Position numbers and translations under genes: made by a program | Origin: Liquorilactobacillus oeni DSM 19972 | GTDB taxonomy: Bacteria > Bacillota > Bacilli > Lactobacillales > Lactobacillaceae | Direction of reading: 5' to 3' | DNA length: 64,000 bases | Assembly (NCBI RefSeq): GCF_001436275.1 | Contig: NZ_AZEH01000039.1 | Coordinates: 1 to 64,000 of the forward strand | The notes under the pieces: generated by a model | Told to the model about the DNA's origin: nothing | The model's input: the letters and a program-made list of their open reading frames with translations, nothing else | The model's database searches: none | Shown: in pieces, positions 34,288 to 47,950 of the stretch | Layout: each line of letters begins with the position of its first letter | Numbering within the stretch: position 1 is the stretch's first letter

Positions 34288-34992
34288 TTAGTAAGTAGGT
34301 TTAATTTCTAACTGCTCCTGTGCAGTGAAATCAGCTTGTGGATACTTGCGCTTTAAAGCCAGAATAAGCAGTCTTTTTGCGAGTTCCCCATTACGGGCAA
34401 GAATAGGGCCGTGAAAATAGGAACAAAAAACATTCTTATATATTGCACCTTCAGTTTTATCTTTACCGTTATTGCCATGTCCTTGCAAAACATTTCCCAA
34501 AGGACGTTCATTTTTACCAAGGAAAGTAACACCATTGTGGTTTTCGAAACCGTGATACTTTTGTTTTGTTTCACCATTTTGAATTACAATATCGCCGATA
34601 AAACGATTGTTGTCTTGACTTTCAGTATAATGAGGCAAAGCGCTGATTCCTTGGATCTTTTCTCCTTGCGCTCCAATATAATATTTGCCAAGCAATTGAT
34701 AGCCGCCGCAAATTGCTAACATTGGACCGTTTGTTTCGATAAAGTCTATGATTTTTTCTTTTTTTGACTGGATGTCTTTTGAAACTATCATCTGCTCGTA
34801 ATCCTGACCGCCTCCAAAAAAAGCAAGATCAAATTTTTGCGGATCAAACTCTTGATCGATACTGACGATTTCAGATTTGAGGACAACACCCATTTTTTTG
34901 GCATAGTAGTCAAGCACTAAAATATTTCCGATATCACCATAAGTGTTCAGCAGATCTCCATAAAGGTGGGCAACTTTCAACTTATAATCCAT
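34288..34992 (-). CDS. gatD: Lipid II isoglutaminyl synthase, glutaminase subunit
   Basis: The 234-residue class I glutamine amidotransferase-like protein is of the GatD/CobB type. The nucleophile is Cys95 in AICGGYQLLG, with the paired His in YFHGPILARN. It supplies ammonia to MurT, which amidates the D-glutamate of lipid II; this amidation is needed for cross-linking and resistance to lysozyme. The ATG overlaps the murT stop by one base (TAATG), giving a tight stoichiometric pair. Essential in related species. Confidence 0.92.
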   Translation of the reverse strand: MDYKLKVAHLYGDLLNTYGDIGNILVLDYYAKKMGVVLKSEIVSIDQEFDPQKFDLAFFGGGQDYEQMIVSKDIQSKKEKIIDFIETNGPMLAICGGYQLLGKYYIGAQGEKIQGISALPHYTESQDNNRFIGDIVIQNGETKQKYHGFENHNGVTFLGKNERPLGNVLQGHGNNGKDKTEGAIYKNVFCSYFHGPILARNGELAKRLLILALKRKYPQADFTAQEQLEIKPTY

Positions 34993-36341
34993 TATTCCAT
35001 CCCCTCCTTGATATATCCTTGATTTGCGAGAAGTTTTCTTAATTGCAGCATTGCTGTATAAGTTGCTAGAATATAGATGCGTTTTGTTGGCATTTTTTTG
35101 ACAGCTGTCACAATTTCTTCAAGATTTTTATGTTCTTGGAAATTTTCAGTGGGTACTCCAGCTACTTTTAAGCGGAATGAAATATCACGATAGCGTTCAC
35201 CGCCTGCCAACACACTTTGAATTCGCGCAAAAGGAAGATTTTCAAAACGTCCATCCCAGATCCAACTTGTGTCAATTCCGTCGGCATAATTAGCGTTTAA
35301 AAGAACAGCTAAAGAAAACGGCTGCGGATCAGTCTTAATCATTTCAAGAACTTGATCTAGACCCACTGGATTTTTTACAAGTATAAGGGTAACTTCCTTT
35401 TTTTCCAATTTGATAACTTCTTGTCGTCCAAAAACCTTTTCGTCTTGGTCACTCAAAGCATCTGCAATTTTTGCAGCAGGCACTTTGAAAAAACGGCCGA
35501 TGCTGTACGCGGCGAGAGCATTATAGATGTTATAGGTTCCGCCGATCTGAAGTGTAATTGATGTGTCGTCAATTGAAAATACCGAATTTTGAGGTGTTTC
35601 TGCTGATAGTTCTGTAACACGGTGTGTAAGTTGAGGCCGCTTAAAGTCACAGTTTGGGCAATAATATTTTCCCAGATTGCCGTAAGTCAGCTGTTTATAA
35701 TGCAGTATGTGCTGGCACTTAGGACATAACAATCCATCGGTATTCGGCAAAGCTTGCTGTTCTTGATCTTTTTTTGCATCGAACCCGTAATATATAAGTG
35801 GATTAGGCAGTTTTTTACTATTAAAGATCGGAGCGTCTCCATTTGCAATGATTGTTGCTTTAGGAGCAAGTTTTATCCCTGCAAGAATTTTTTTATAAGT
35901 TGTATAAATTTCCCCGTATCGGTCCATTTGATCACGAAAAATGTTCGTTAACACAAAAACTTTAGGATGTACATAACGCGTGACAAGTTCTACGTTTGCT
36001 TCATCCGTTTCAAGGACAGCCAGATTTTTTCCAGAATTTGTTTTTTGAGCTGTTAAAAAGGCTGTAACAATACCTTGTTTCATATTTGAGCCGCTCGGAT
36101 TAGTTAATACATGCTTGTAAGATGTACGCAGTACTTTAACAGTCAGTGCTGTGGTCAGCGTCTTACCATTAGTTCCAGTAATGATCACAACGTCATAGTT
36201 CCGTGAGAGCTCCTGTAAAACGTCAGGATCCATTGCCAAAGTTACTTTTCCCGGCAATGCAGTACCGCCGTGTAGAAAATTATGCAAGAACCAATAGGAT
36301 AAACGACCGGCAGCAATAGCTGCTGAGCTTTTGAACGACAT
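34992..36341 (-). CDS. murT: Lipid II isoglutaminyl synthase, Mur-ligase subunit
   Basis: The 449-residue Mur-ligase-type ATPase partners GatD. The ATP motif is ITGTNGKTLTT in the central domain. A four-cysteine zinc ribbon (CPKCQHIL and YYCPNCDF) interrupts the domain, a MurT hallmark, and a C-terminal DUF1727 region follows. The chosen ATG 36341 has GGAGG 8 nt upstream; an in-frame ATG 39 nt earlier lacks one. It is the first gene of the murT-gatD operon and divergent from tdk. Confidence 0.93.
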   Translation of the reverse strand: MSFKSSAAIAAGRLSYWFLHNFLHGGTALPGKVTLAMDPDVLQELSRNYDVVIITGTNGKTLTTALTVKVLRTSYKHVLTNPSGSNMKQGIVTAFLTAQKTNSGKNLAVLETDEANVELVTRYVHPKVFVLTNIFRDQMDRYGEIYTTYKKILAGIKLAPKATIIANGDAPIFNSKKLPNPLIYYGFDAKKDQEQQALPNTDGLLCPKCQHILHYKQLTYGNLGKYYCPNCDFKRPQLTHRVTELSAETPQNSVFSIDDTSITLQIGGTYNIYNALAAYSIGRFFKVPAAKIADALSDQDEKVFGRQEVIKLEKKEVTLILVKNPVGLDQVLEMIKTDPQPFSLAVLLNANYADGIDTSWIWDGRFENLPFARIQSVLAGGERYRDISFRLKVAGVPTENFQEHKNLEEIVTAVKKMPTKRIYILATYTAMLQLRKLLANQGYIKEGME

Positions 36342-36526
36342 GTTTAATTCCTCCGTTTTTAAACCTAGCTCGGTTTTCAATTAATTAATAACATTCTGTA
36401 TGATAGCACAAAATGAAAAACAGCGGGTAATTTGCATTCTTTTTGACGAAATTAAGTTGTTTAGTGAATTTCAGTCGAAAATCAGATATAATTAACTAGA
36501 AATTCTAAATTTGAGGTGAATTATTT

Positions 36527-37105
36527 TTGGCACAGTTATTCTTCCGATATGGAGCAATGAATAGCGGAAAAAGTATTGAAATTTTAAAAGTTGCTCATAA
36601 TTATGAGGAGCAAAACAAAAAAGTTGTAATTATGACAAGCGCAGTGGATGACAGGAACCAGATTGGCTGTATTACAAGCAGGATTGGATTAAAACGCAAG
36701 GCGGTACCCATTTATACTGAAACAAACATCTACGAAATAATCAGCAAATGCCCTGATCAAGTGGCATGTGTCTTGATTGACGAGGCACAATTTTTATTGA
36801 AACACCATATTGTGGCGTTAGCGCGGATCGTTGATGAACTGAAAATCCCTGTGATGACATTTGGGCTTAAAAATGATTTTCGTAACGAATTGTTTGAAGG
36901 TTCAAAATATTTATTGCTATATGCTGACAAGATTGAGGAAATGAAAACGATCTGCTGGTTTTGTAATAAAAAAGCAATTATGAATTTGCGTATTAACGAT
37001 GGCAAACCTGTTTATAATGGAGAACAGATAATGATTGGCGGCAATGAGTCATATTACCCAGTTTGCCGGTACCACTACTTGCAACCGCCGCTTGATTCTT
37101 TATGA
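36527..37105 (+). CDS. tdk: Thymidine kinase
   Basis: The 192-residue type II thymidine kinase shows P-loop GAMNSGKS (residues 9-16), Walker [10 protein letters not shown] and a zinc site from CWFCNKK plus the later Cys and His in VCRYHY. It phosphorylates thymidine for salvage. TTG start with GAGGTGA 9 nt upstream. It opens a run of tdk, prfA, prmC, tsaC and upp, the usual Firmicutes order upstream of atpB. Confidence 0.95.
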   Translation: MAQLFFRYGAMNSGKSIEILKVAHNYEEQNKKVVIMTSAVDDRNQIGCITSRIGLKRKAVPIYTETNIYEIISKCPDQVACVLIDEAQFLLKHHIVALARIVDELKIPVMTFGLKNDFRNELFEGSKYLLLYADKIEEMKTICWFCNKKAIMNLRINDGKPVYNGEQIMIGGNESYYPVCRYHYLQPPLDSL

Positions 37106-37177
37106 TGGGTTCGTTTAATAAAGTAATAGTGTATACTATATAATAGTAGAAAAGTTTTTTATGGAGGAAACTTTATA

Positions 37178-38260
37178 ATGAAAGATTTATTTGACAGGCT
37201 GCAAACACTTGCTGATCGTTATGAAGAATTGGGCGAGCTGTTATCTGATCCTGAAGTGATTTCGGACACACAACGTTTCACTAAGCTATCCAAGGAAATG
37301 GCTGATTTACGCGAAACAGTTGAAAAATACGATGAGTATAAAGAAGTAAATCAGACTATTTCTGATGATGAAGAAATGCTTGGTGAGAAATTAGATGATG
37401 AAATGGCTGAAATGGTTAAAGATGAATTAGCAGGTGCTAAAGATAAACGCGAGCAGCTGGAAGAAAAAATTAAAATTCTTTTACTGCCTAAGGACCCTAA
37501 TGATGAAAAAAATATCATTATGGAAATTAGAGGTGCTGCAGGCGGGGATGAAGCAAGTCTTTTTGCCGCAGACTTATTTAACATGTATGCTAAATATGCA
37601 GAAAAACAGGGCTGGTCAATTGAAGTGCTGGATAAAAATGTAACTGAAGTTGGCGGTTTTAAAGAAATTGTAATTTTAATCAATGGTCAAAGTGTTTATT
37701 CTAAGCTTAAGTACGAAAGCGGTGCACACCGTGTTCAAAGAATACCAGTAACCGAATCTGCAGGCAGAGTGCATACTTCAACTGCCACTGTTGTTGTAAT
37801 GCCTGAAGAAGAAGACGTTGAAATTGAGATAGACCCCAAGGATATCCGAGTCGATGTCTACCGTTCTTCAGGAGCCGGCGGGCAGCATATCAATAAGACT
37901 TCTTCTGCAGTTAGAATGACTCATTTACCGACTGGGATTGTAGTTGCAATGCAAGATCAGCGTTCACAGCAGCAGAACCGCGAAAAAGCAATGAAAATTT
38001 TGAAAGCACGTGTTTATGATTACTATTCTTCAAAAGAGCAAAATGAGTATGATCAGAACCGTAAGTCGGCTGTAGGGACAGGAGATCGCTCAGAACGGAT
38101 TCGGACCTACAATTATCCGCAAAATAGAGTCACAGATCATCGTATCGGCCTGACTCTGAATAAGCTTGACCGTATCATGAATGGGGAACTTGAAGATGTA
38201 ATTGATGCCCTTATTCTTTATGATCAAACTAAAGCGTTGGAGAATCTGCAAAATGAGTAG
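37178..38260 (+). CDS. prfA: Peptide chain release factor 1
   Basis: The 360-residue factor recognises UAA and UAG. The GGQ motif is in [14 protein letters not shown], the region methylated by PrmC. The N-terminal coiled-coil ([15 protein letters not shown]) and domain with [17 protein letters not shown] are standard. TGGAGG lies 8 nt before ATG. Its stop overlaps the start of prmC by 8 nt, so the factor and its modifying enzyme are translated together. Confidence 0.97.
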   Translation: MKDLFDRLQTLADRYEELGELLSDPEVISDTQRFTKLSKEMADLRETVEKYDEYKEVNQTISDDEEMLGEKLDDEMAEMVKDELAGAKDKREQLEEKIKILLLPKDPNDEKNIIMEIRGAAGGDEASLFAADLFNMYAKYAEKQGWSIEVLDKNVTEVGGFKEIVILINGQSVYSKLKYESGAHRVQRIPVTESAGRVHTSTATVVVMPEEEDVEIEIDPKDIRVDVYRSSGAGGQHINKTSSAVRMTHLPTGIVVAMQDQRSQQQNREKAMKILKARVYDYYSSKEQNEYDQNRKSAVGTGDRSERIRTYNYPQNRVTDHRIGLTLNKLDRIMNGELEDVIDALILYDQTKALENLQNE

Positions 38261-39095
38261 TTTGACTTTCTTTCAGGCTCAGAAATGGGCTTTTTCTTTT
38301 GTAGCGAAAAGCGGCGGGGAAGAAAGTGCAATAGAATTGCTTCTTAAAGGGTTACGCAAATGGAACACTCTTGAACTTCTTTGTCACTACAACGATTATT
38401 TGACACCACAAGAAGTTACTCAATTCAAGAAGTGGGTTTCTTATTACGAGAAGGGCTGGCCTGTCCAGTATTTATTAGGTGAAGCAACTTTTTTCGGTCG
38501 AGACTTTAAGGTTAATGAACACACGCTGATTCCAAGGCAGGAGACAGAGGAATTGGTAGAATGGATTCTTGCTGATTTTCCTGAAAAAGAGGTTTCTTTA
38601 AAAGTAGCAGATATCGGCACAGGAACTGGAGCAATTGGGATTTCTTTGAAAAAAGAGCGCCCCAATTGGGATGTTTCGTTAACCGATATTTCAGCTGCAG
38701 CACTAAAAATGGCACGGCAAAATGCAGACATGCTGGAAAGCAAAGTTTCAATATTTCAAGGAGATCTTTTTGCGCCTTTGAAGGAGCAATATCGAATTAT
38801 TGTTTCCAACCCGCCATATATAGCGCCAAAAGAACGAGATTTGATGGATAAAACAGTACTTGAACATGAACCCGCCAGTGCGTTATTTGCTCCTGAGGAT
38901 GGTTTATTGTTTTATAACAGGTTTGCAAATGAAGTTAAACCTTTCTTAGATAAAGGCGCACGCCTTTATCTAGAAATAGGCTTTAAACAAGGTAAGGCGG
39001 TCAAACAGATTTTTTTGGGTAAATTTCCTGCAGCCGAAGTTATTGTTAAAAAGGATATTACCGGAAATGAACGGATGGTTAGAGTTGAATTCTAA
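38253..39095 (+). CDS. prmC: Peptide chain release factor N5-glutamine methyltransferase
   Basis: The 280-residue SAM-dependent enzyme methylates the GGQ glutamine of release factors. The SAM motif is [15 protein letters not shown] and the substrate-binding NPPY motif is in [12 protein letters not shown]. An N-terminal helical domain holds the release factor. The ATG lies inside the end of prfA (AAATGAGTAG), which gives an 8-nt overlap; the frame upstream of that ATG is only the shadow of prfA. Confidence 0.95.
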   Translation: MSSLTFFQAQKWAFSFVAKSGGEESAIELLLKGLRKWNTLELLCHYNDYLTPQEVTQFKKWVSYYEKGWPVQYLLGEATFFGRDFKVNEHTLIPRQETEELVEWILADFPEKEVSLKVADIGTGTGAIGISLKKERPNWDVSLTDISAAALKMARQNADMLESKVSIFQGDLFAPLKEQYRIIVSNPPYIAPKERDLMDKTVLEHEPASALFAPEDGLLFYNRFANEVKPFLDKGARLYLEIGFKQGKAVKQIFLGKFPAAEVIVKKDITGNERMVRVEF

Positions 39096-39113
39096 ATTGA
39101 AAGAGTGAAAAAG

Positions 39114-40142
39114 ATGATGATTACAAAAATATACTCGCCGAAAGACATTGAAGAAGCGGCTTCCGAATTAAAAAGAGGAGAATTAATTGCTTTCCCGACA
39201 GAAACAGTTTACGGACTGGGGGCAGATGCAACTAATGAACAGGCTGTTAAAAGAGTTTACCTTGCGAAAGGGAGACCTTCGGATAACCCTCTAATAGTAA
39301 CAGTTTCTTCGGTAGAGATGATGAAAAAGTATGTCAGTAAAATCAGCAAGTCTGCTGAACAGCTGATTTTAAAATACTGGCCCGGCCCGTTAACCTTGAT
39401 TTTTAAAATTAAACCGGGTGCGCTTTCTAAAGTAGTTACAGGTGGACTGTCAACGGCTGCATTTAGAATGCCGGCAAATAAAGTTACACGTGCATTAATT
39501 GAGGCAGCCGGGGTTCCCATTGTTGGACCATCTGCTAATTCTTCTGGTAAACCCAGCCCAACAACAGCACAGCATGTATATCATGACATGGAAGGTAAGA
39601 TTGCTGGAATTGTTGACAATGGTCCTACAACAGTCGGTGTTGAATCTACAATTGTGGATATGTCAGCAAAGACTCCGGCAATATTGCGACCAGGTGCAGT
39701 GACTGCCGAAGAGCTGGCTTCTTTTTTGGGTGAAGAAATTGCAACTGACCGACATAAGGTCAGTGAAAAAGAGGTTCCTAAGGCGCCTGGAATGAAGTAC
39801 AAACATTATGCACCGGACGCACAGGTTTTAATAGTAAGAAAGCATGATTGGCAGGCTGCTTTAAAATGGGCTTCAAAACAAAAGGAAAAAGTCGGTGTTA
39901 TGGCACCTAGTGAAGTTTTCAATACTAACTTTCCTGAAAATTGCGATAAGTTTGATTTGGGTGAAAGTGTTGCAACTGCAAGTCAGCGCCTTTTTGCCGG
40001 ACTGCGTTATTTTGACAACATAAACAAGGTGAACTGGATCTTAGCAGCCGGATTCCCAGAAAAGGAATTAGGAACCGCTTATATGAACCGTTTGAAAAAA
40101 TCTGCCGGTGATCAATTTTTTGCACCTGAAATGATTGATTAA
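39114..40142 (+). CDS. L-threonylcarbamoyladenylate synthase (Sua5 type)
   Basis: This enzyme makes the threonylcarbamoyl-AMP used for the t6A37 base of tRNA. It is the two-domain Sua5 form (about 342 residues): a YrdC/TsaC domain (GELIAFPTETVYGLGADA, GPSANSSGKPSPT) followed by the Sua5 extension after APGMKYKHYAPDAQ. AAAGAG lies 8 nt before ATG 39114; a GTG nine bases earlier is in frame and also possible. It is co-directional with prmC, 18 nt downstream. Confidence 0.92.
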   Translation: MMITKIYSPKDIEEAASELKRGELIAFPTETVYGLGADATNEQAVKRVYLAKGRPSDNPLIVTVSSVEMMKKYVSKISKSAEQLILKYWPGPLTLIFKIKPGALSKVVTGGLSTAAFRMPANKVTRALIEAAGVPIVGPSANSSGKPSPTTAQHVYHDMEGKIAGIVDNGPTTVGVESTIVDMSAKTPAILRPGAVTAEELASFLGEEIATDRHKVSEKEVPKAPGMKYKHYAPDAQVLIVRKHDWQAALKWASKQKEKVGVMAPSEVFNTNFPENCDKFDLGESVATASQRLFAGLRYFDNINKVNWILAAGFPEKELGTAYMNRLKKSAGDQFFAPEMID

Positions 40143-40201
40143 ACTAGCCAAATGAGCAATTATCCGCTAAAATATATTGGGATTATAAAGGAGTGGCAAA
40201 A

Positions 40202-40831
40202 TTGGGAAAATTTGAAGTATTGGATCATCCGTTGATTCAGCATAAGCTGACAATCATTCGTAACAAGAATTGTGGAACAAGAGAGTTCAGAGAAGTTGTT
40301 AATGAAATTGCCGAATTGATGGCCTATGAGGTCTCCCGCGACATGCCTTTGGAAGATTGCGAGGTAGAGACTCCGATTACTAAGACTACTAAAAAGCATT
40401 TATCGGGTAAGAAAGTGGTTATTGTACCGATTTTGCGTGCAGGATTAGGCATGGTTGATGGTATTTTACAACTTATACCTGCAGCTAAAGTCGGGCACGT
40501 GGGAATGTACCGCGATGAAGAAACACTAAAGCCGGTAGAATACTTTGTTAAGATGCCAGACAGTTTGTCAAGCCGTGAAATCTTTGTAGTCGATCCAATG
40601 CTGGCAACAGGCGGTTCTGCTATTATGGCAGTTGATGCTCTTAAAAAAAGAGGCGCTGTTGCCATCAAGTTTGTCTGTTTAGTTGCTGCGCCTGAAGGTG
40701 TTAAAGCTTTCAGAAAAGCACATCCTGATGTTGATATCTTTGCAGCTGCTCTCGACGATCACCTGAATGAAAAAGGCTATATTGTGCCAGGATTAGGAGA
40801 TGCTGGTGATCGGCTTTTTGGAACAAAATAA
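40202..40831 (+). CDS. upp: Uracil phosphoribosyltransferase
   Basis: The 209-residue enzyme joins uracil with PRPP to give UMP. It begins [19 protein letters not shown], typical of Firmicutes Upp. The PRPP loop is [11 protein letters not shown] and the uracil site includes [13 protein letters not shown] near the C-terminus. The start is TTG 40202, with AAAGGAG 8 nt upstream; the GTG nine bases earlier overlaps that site. The 209-residue length matches the family. A terminator follows. Confidence 0.95.
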   Translation: MGKFEVLDHPLIQHKLTIIRNKNCGTREFREVVNEIAELMAYEVSRDMPLEDCEVETPITKTTKKHLSGKKVVIVPILRAGLGMVDGILQLIPAAKVGHVGMYRDEETLKPVEYFVKMPDSLSSREIFVVDPMLATGGSAIMAVDALKKRGAVAIKFVCLVAAPEGVKAFRKAHPDVDIFAAALDDHLNEKGYIVPGLGDAGDRLFGTK

Positions 40832-40884
40832 TTAAAAGTATGTAAGGCAGCAATAAGTCTTTGAACACTAATAATAAATTTTGC

Positions 40885-40925
40885 TAAAAAACGACTTTAT
40901 TCCTTTTAGAAATAGTCGTTTTTAT
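40885..40925. terminator. Terminator after upp
   Basis: AAAAACGACT pairs with AGTCGTTTTT (10 bp). The A and T runs flank the stem, so it can act on both strands. Confidence 0.85.
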
Positions 40926-41065
40926 TTTAAATTATTTGAAAACTTGCGTGGTTCCTCACAAGCACTTAAAAATACGTACTTTTTTAATTTCTTTTTATTT
41001 TATTAAATTTTAAATAATCCTCTTGTGTCAGTATAGATAGCGCTTAACTTTTATTTTCGGCTATT

Positions 41066-41094
41066 TTGTGTTTTTTATAGATTGGTGGTATGAT
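41066..41094 (+). promoter_or_regulatory. Probable promoter of the atp operon
   Basis: TTGTGT (41066-41071) and TATGAT (41089-41094) are separated by 17 bp, about 95 nt before atpB. Confidence 0.55.
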
Positions 41095-41187
41095 CTTTTG
41101 TGTACTCAAAGGCGCGTTCTTTGGGGGTTTTGCAACATTTTTTCAAATTTGATGGGTCATGCGTCAGAAGAAAAGAGGTGAGACTTG

Positions 41188-41901
41188 GTGAATGAAGGAG
41201 CATCTGTTCAAGAATTTTTTGGAATTCCTTTCAATATTAGCAATGATTTACCGGGGCTGCTTGCAGCAATAATTGTTTTCTTTACGATGCTTTGGTTATC
41301 AAGAAGAATTCAGCTCAAACCTTCTGGCAAACAGAACTTTATTGAGTGGATAATTGATTTTACAAACGGCATTATTAAGAGTACAATGCCGGGCAAGGAA
41401 GGCAGCAAGTTTGGGCTTCTAATATTTACGCTGTTTTCATTTATATTTGTGTCAAACCAATTAGGGATGATGCTGCAGGTTAGTGTAAATAATGTGAGTT
41501 ATATCAAGAGTCCAACGGCAAATGTAATGACAACAATGACACTTGCCTTTATTGTTTTATTGACAGCACATTTCTTGGGTGTCAAAAAATTTGGATTCAA
41601 AGGTTACTTTAAAAACACTTATCTGAGCCCGCTTCCCTTTTTGCTTCCGCTAAGCGTACTTGAAGAATTTACAAACTTTCTAACGCTGGCTCTTCGTTTA
41701 TACGGTAATATTTATTCTGGTGAAGTTTTGCTGAAATTGATTTACGAATTTGGTAAATCCTTTGGAATTGCATCGTTTATTCCTGCTATTCCACTTGAAA
41801 TTATTTGGCAAGGCTTCTCAGTTTTCATTGGGAGTATCCAAGCCTATGTTTTCGTAACATTAACAATGGTTTATATTTCTCAAAAGGTTGAAAAAGAGTA
41901 A
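41188..41901 (+). CDS. atpB: ATP synthase subunit a (Fo)
   Basis: The 237-residue proton-channel subunit has five to six membrane helices. The essential arginine is in the [15 protein letters not shown] helix (LRLYGN motif). It forms the half-channels beside the c-ring. AGAGGTGA lies 7 nt before GTG 41188; an in-frame TTG just before it has too short a spacing. First gene of the eight-gene operon B-E-F-H-A-G-D-C. Confidence 0.96.
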   Translation: MNEGASVQEFFGIPFNISNDLPGLLAAIIVFFTMLWLSRRIQLKPSGKQNFIEWIIDFTNGIIKSTMPGKEGSKFGLLIFTLFSFIFVSNQLGMMLQVSVNNVSYIKSPTANVMTTMTLAFIVLLTAHFLGVKKFGFKGYFKNTYLSPLPFLLPLSVLEEFTNFLTLALRLYGNIYSGEVLLKLIYEFGKSFGIASFIPAIPLEIIWQGFSVFIGSIQAYVFVTLTMVYISQKVEKE

Positions 41902-41918
41902 ACAAGGAGGATTTTATT

Positions 41919-42140
41919 ATGAGTACATTAGCTTTAATTGGTGCAGGTCTTGCAGCTGCTGGTGCTGCGATCGGTGCAGCCATTGGTAATGGTCTTGTTA
42001 TTTCAAAAATGCTTGAAGGATTGGCACGTCAGCCGGAACTTGAAGGAAAACTGCGTACTAACATGTTTATCGGTGTTGGGTTGGTCGAAGCTGTTCCAAT
42101 CATCGCAATCGTTATTTCATTCCTTTTGTTGGCAAAATAA
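41919..42140 (+). CDS. atpE: ATP synthase subunit c (Fo)
   Basis: The 73-residue hairpin protein has two membrane helices joined by the polar loop ARQPELE. Glu57 in [11 protein letters not shown] is the proton carrier; the glycine-rich first helix ([16 protein letters not shown]) packs the ring. AAGGAGG precedes ATG. The lack of a Gln32/Ser66-type sodium set suggests H+ coupling, as usual in lactobacilli. Confidence 0.97.
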   Translation: MSTLALIGAGLAAAGAAIGAAIGNGLVISKMLEGLARQPELEGKLRTNMFIGVGLVEAVPIIAIVISFLLLAK

Positions 42141-42196
42141 TCTTTTATTTTACAAATTCGGTTTCCGAAGCAATATAAAAGAGGAGGTGTCAATAA

Positions 42197-42721
42197 ATGG
42201 GCTTAACATTTGTGTTAGGTGCTGCTAGTGGAGTTCAATGGGGCGACATGATTTTTTATGCAGTACTTTTTATCGTACTGATGGCCTTGATTAAGCATTT
42301 TGCCTGGGGCCCCGTCACAGAAATGATGGATAAGCGCGCTACCAAAATTGCAAATGATATTGATTCTGCAGAAGAATCACGAAAAAAAGCTGAAGAGGTT
42401 GAACAGCAACGCTTAGCAGCATTAAAAGATTCTCATGCTGAAGCGTCTCAAATAGTTGAACGTGCAAGAAAAAATGGCGAACAACAAAAGAACACGATTG
42501 TTACAGGTGCACATAGTGAAGCTCAGGCTTTGAAGGAAACGGCAAAGCAAGACATTGAACGTGAACGCCAAGATGCACTCGAAGGCGTGAAAAATGATGT
42601 TGCTGAACTATCACTTGAAATTGCTTCAAAGGTCATTTCTAAGAATCTACAGATGAATGACCAGAAGGCCTTGATTGATTCATATATTGAAGGGTTGGGG
42701 AAGCAAAATGAAGTTAAGTAA
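42197..42721 (+). CDS. atpF: ATP synthase subunit b (Fo)
   Basis: The 174-residue stalk protein has one membrane helix near the N-terminus ([20 protein letters not shown]) and a long charged helix that forms the peripheral coiled coil ([19 protein letters not shown]). AGGAGGTG precedes ATG by 9 nt. The last 14 bases overlap atpH. Confidence 0.96.
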   Translation: MGLTFVLGAASGVQWGDMIFYAVLFIVLMALIKHFAWGPVTEMMDKRATKIANDIDSAEESRKKAEEVEQQRLAALKDSHAEASQIVERARKNGEQQKNTIVTGAHSEAQALKETAKQDIERERQDALEGVKNDVAELSLEIASKVISKNLQMNDQKALIDSYIEGLGKQNEVK

Positions 42722-43250
42722 AACAATAATTGCACATCGTTATGGAAGTGCTTTATTTGCTCTTGCAAAGGAAAAGGATGTACGCAAAGATTTGCTTGCT
42801 GAGCTGCTTGAACTGAAGAAAGCTGTTAAGGATGAACCACGGTTGATGATTTTCCTTACAAGTAAACAAATTAGTCTTTCAACACGTCGCAGTATACTTG
42901 AAAAAATGGCTATTTCTTCATCTGAATTAGCTGCTAATCTTTTAAGAATGCTGTTTGATTATGGAAGAATTTCTTCTCTAGAAGATATTATTAATGAATA
43001 TATAAGACTAAATGATATTTTTGAAGAAACGGTTCGCGCAACTGTTACAACTGCAATTCCTCTTGAAGAGAAGCAAAAAAGCAAGCTGACATCTGCTTTT
43101 GCAAAGTTAGTTGGGGCAAATAAAGTTATTCTTGATGAAAAAGTTGATCCTACTGTGATTGGCGGAGTTGTCTTAAGGTCAGACGACTATGTTTATGATG
43201 GTTCTTTGAAACTAAAAATCGCTCGTATCAGAAGGATGCTATTGAAATGA
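42708..43250 (+). CDS. atpH: ATP synthase subunit delta (F1)
   Basis: The 180-residue F1 delta (OSCP) subunit connects the stator to the alpha-beta ring. [17 protein letters not shown] is the typical N-terminal helix and [22 protein letters not shown] the C-terminal signature. ATG 42708 has GGGG just upstream and overlaps the end of atpF. Confidence 0.95.
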   Translation: MKLSKTIIAHRYGSALFALAKEKDVRKDLLAELLELKKAVKDEPRLMIFLTSKQISLSTRRSILEKMAISSSELAANLLRMLFDYGRISSLEDIINEYIRLNDIFEETVRATVTTAIPLEEKQKSKLTSAFAKLVGANKVILDEKVDPTVIGGVVLRSDDYVYDGSLKLKIARIRRMLLK

Positions 43251-43257
43251 TTAATAA

Positions 43258-44784
<1,527 letters not shown>

Positions 44785-44802
44785 AAAGGTTGGTGAGAGC
44801 TA

Positions 44803-45747
44803 ATGGGAGCTTCTTTGCAAGAAGTTAAAAGACGTATTTCTTCAACAAAGAAAACAGAGCAGATCACAGGGGCTATGCAAATGGTTTCAACCGCTAAATT
44901 AAGTCAAATTCAGCGGCATGCTACTGGATATCAGCTATATGCGGAAAAGATCCGCAGTGTCATTACTCATCTTGCAAAATCCCACCTTTTGGATAATGGA
45001 GCTGCTGGTATATCAGCAAGTCCAAACCAAGCTGGTGATCAGATCAACGGATTGGGAATGCTTGTTAAACGTCCTGTTAAAAAAACTGGTATCATTGTAA
45101 TTACTTCTGATCGGGGTCTTGTTGGCAGCTATAATAGCAATGTCATTAAGCAAACGCTGGATTTGATTGCAAATGGTAATCATTCCACAAACGATATTGT
45201 CATTATTGCAATTGGTGGAACAGGGGCAGATTTCTTTAAAAAACGTGGTTTTAATGTTGCATATGAATATCGCGGTATAAGTGATATTCCTAAATTTAGA
45301 GAAACACATGAATTGGTAAAGAGGATTATTACAATGTATAGTGCAGAAATTTTTGATGAACTGTATGTTTGCTATAATCACTTTGTCAATTCATTGACTT
45401 CTGAGTTTAGAGCAGAACCGATGCTGCCGATTTCTGCAATGAATATTGGTAGTGAAGGCCTTGGAGAAGATTCGGCGGCAGGCTATTCGGCTGAATATGA
45501 GATGGAGCCTTCCGAGGATGCTATTTTAGAAGTTGTATTGCCGCAGTACGCTGAAAGTTTGATATATGGTTCTATTCTTGACGCTAAGACTGCTGAACAT
45601 GCATCAAGTTCAACCGCGATGAAATCTGCTACTGATAATGCCAAGGATATTATTTCCTCCTTGGAATTGCAATATAACCGTGCAAGGCAAAGTGCAATTA
45701 CAACCGAGATTACTGAAATTACCGGCGCACAAGCAGCTTTGGATTAA
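44803..45747 (+). CDS. atpG: ATP synthase subunit gamma (F1)
   Basis: The 314-residue rotor shaft has long N- and C-terminal helices ([36 protein letters not shown]). The length exceeds the roughly 290 of Bacillus because of a middle acidic insert near 225-250 ([19 protein letters not shown]), a common feature of lactobacilli. TTGGTGAG lies before ATG. Confidence 0.96.
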   Translation: MGASLQEVKRRISSTKKTEQITGAMQMVSTAKLSQIQRHATGYQLYAEKIRSVITHLAKSHLLDNGAAGISASPNQAGDQINGLGMLVKRPVKKTGIIVITSDRGLVGSYNSNVIKQTLDLIANGNHSTNDIVIIAIGGTGADFFKKRGFNVAYEYRGISDIPKFRETHELVKRIITMYSAEIFDELYVCYNHFVNSLTSEFRAEPMLPISAMNIGSEGLGEDSAAGYSAEYEMEPSEDAILEVVLPQYAESLIYGSILDAKTAEHASSSTAMKSATDNAKDIISSLELQYNRARQSAITTEITEITGAQAALD

Positions 45748-45768
45748 GATGATGGGAGGAATGAGTAG

Positions 45769-47178
<1,410 letters not shown>

Positions 47179-47192
47179 GGAGGTAACGCAAA

Positions 47193-47618
47193 ATGGCTGA
47201 AGAAAAGCTATTGACAGTTAATGTAGTTACCCCTGATGGCAGTGTTTATGACGAAAAGACTCCTATGGCTGTTTTTAGGACAACTGTTGGAGAATTAGGA
47301 ATTCTGCCAGAGCATATTCCATTATTGGCTTCACTTGAGATCGATGAGGTCCGGGTCAAAGTTCCGAACACTGAGGGCAAATTCGATGAAATTGTTGTCA
47401 ACGGGGGTTTTGTAGAATTCTCTGATAATGTTGCGACAGTTGTGGCTAATAGTGCAGAACGTAAAGAAGATATCGACCTTGAACGTGCTGAACGTGCACG
47501 GAAGAGAGCACAAGAACGTTTAAAGAAAGCTCGTCAAGAAAAGGATACTGATAAACTGAGACGTGCTGAAGTTTCCTTAAGAAGAGCTGTCAATCGTTTG
47601 AATGTTTCAAAGCACTAA
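47193..47618 (+). CDS. atpC: ATP synthase subunit epsilon (F1)
   Basis: The 141-residue subunit has an N-terminal beta sandwich (LLTVNVVTPDGSVYDEKT, GELGILPEHIPLLASL) and a C-terminal two-helix arm (RAERARKRAQERLKKARQ) that inhibits ATP hydrolysis. GGGAGG precedes ATG. Last gene of the operon. Confidence 0.96.
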   Translation: MAEEKLLTVNVVTPDGSVYDEKTPMAVFRTTVGELGILPEHIPLLASLEIDEVRVKVPNTEGKFDEIVVNGGFVEFSDNVATVVANSAERKEDIDLERAERARKRAQERLKKARQEKDTDKLRRAEVSLRRAVNRLNVSKH

Positions 47619-47631
47619 TATAGTAAAAGAG

Positions 47632-47811
47632 TGGGTGTGCCAATAGCAGTTTGGTTTTGAACACTAACTATGAATTATGAACGCAGTCTGGATTTGACTA
47701 CTGGGAGTATTTTGCGGTTAAAGGGGAAAAGCTGACTTAAAAAACACATTACTTTGTATATTACAAGTTAAATAGAAGGCTGGATCAAAAGTTATATTTT
47801 GATCCAGCCTT
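47632..47811 (-). repeat. Structured dispersed repeat, copy F (inverted), with terminator head
   Basis: Read on the minus strand it starts with a 15-bp perfect head hairpin (47776-47790 with 47797-47811, core TCAAAA/TTTTGA). It continues into a degenerate tail that aligns with copies A and B (GTGTTTTTTAAGTC, then ACTGCTATTGGCACAC at the far end). The outer tail arms pair poorly, so it is the oldest-looking copy. On the plus strand the head is followed by TTTTTTG and works as the atp operon terminator. Confidence 0.75.
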
Positions 47812-47950
47812 TTTTGTATTCTTAAAGTTTATTCTTGAAAAAACGTATAGATTGTTCTGAAATATTAAAATATTACAAAAATATTACTTGACGCAAGACG
47901 TCGTTTTTTTTTTATGATATTATTAATCTATGAAGTATGGGGGTATAAAA

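Noticed and set aside
44803-45747. Extra-long AtpG as a possible anomaly
   Set aside because: The acidic middle insert is usual for lactobacillar gamma subunits.
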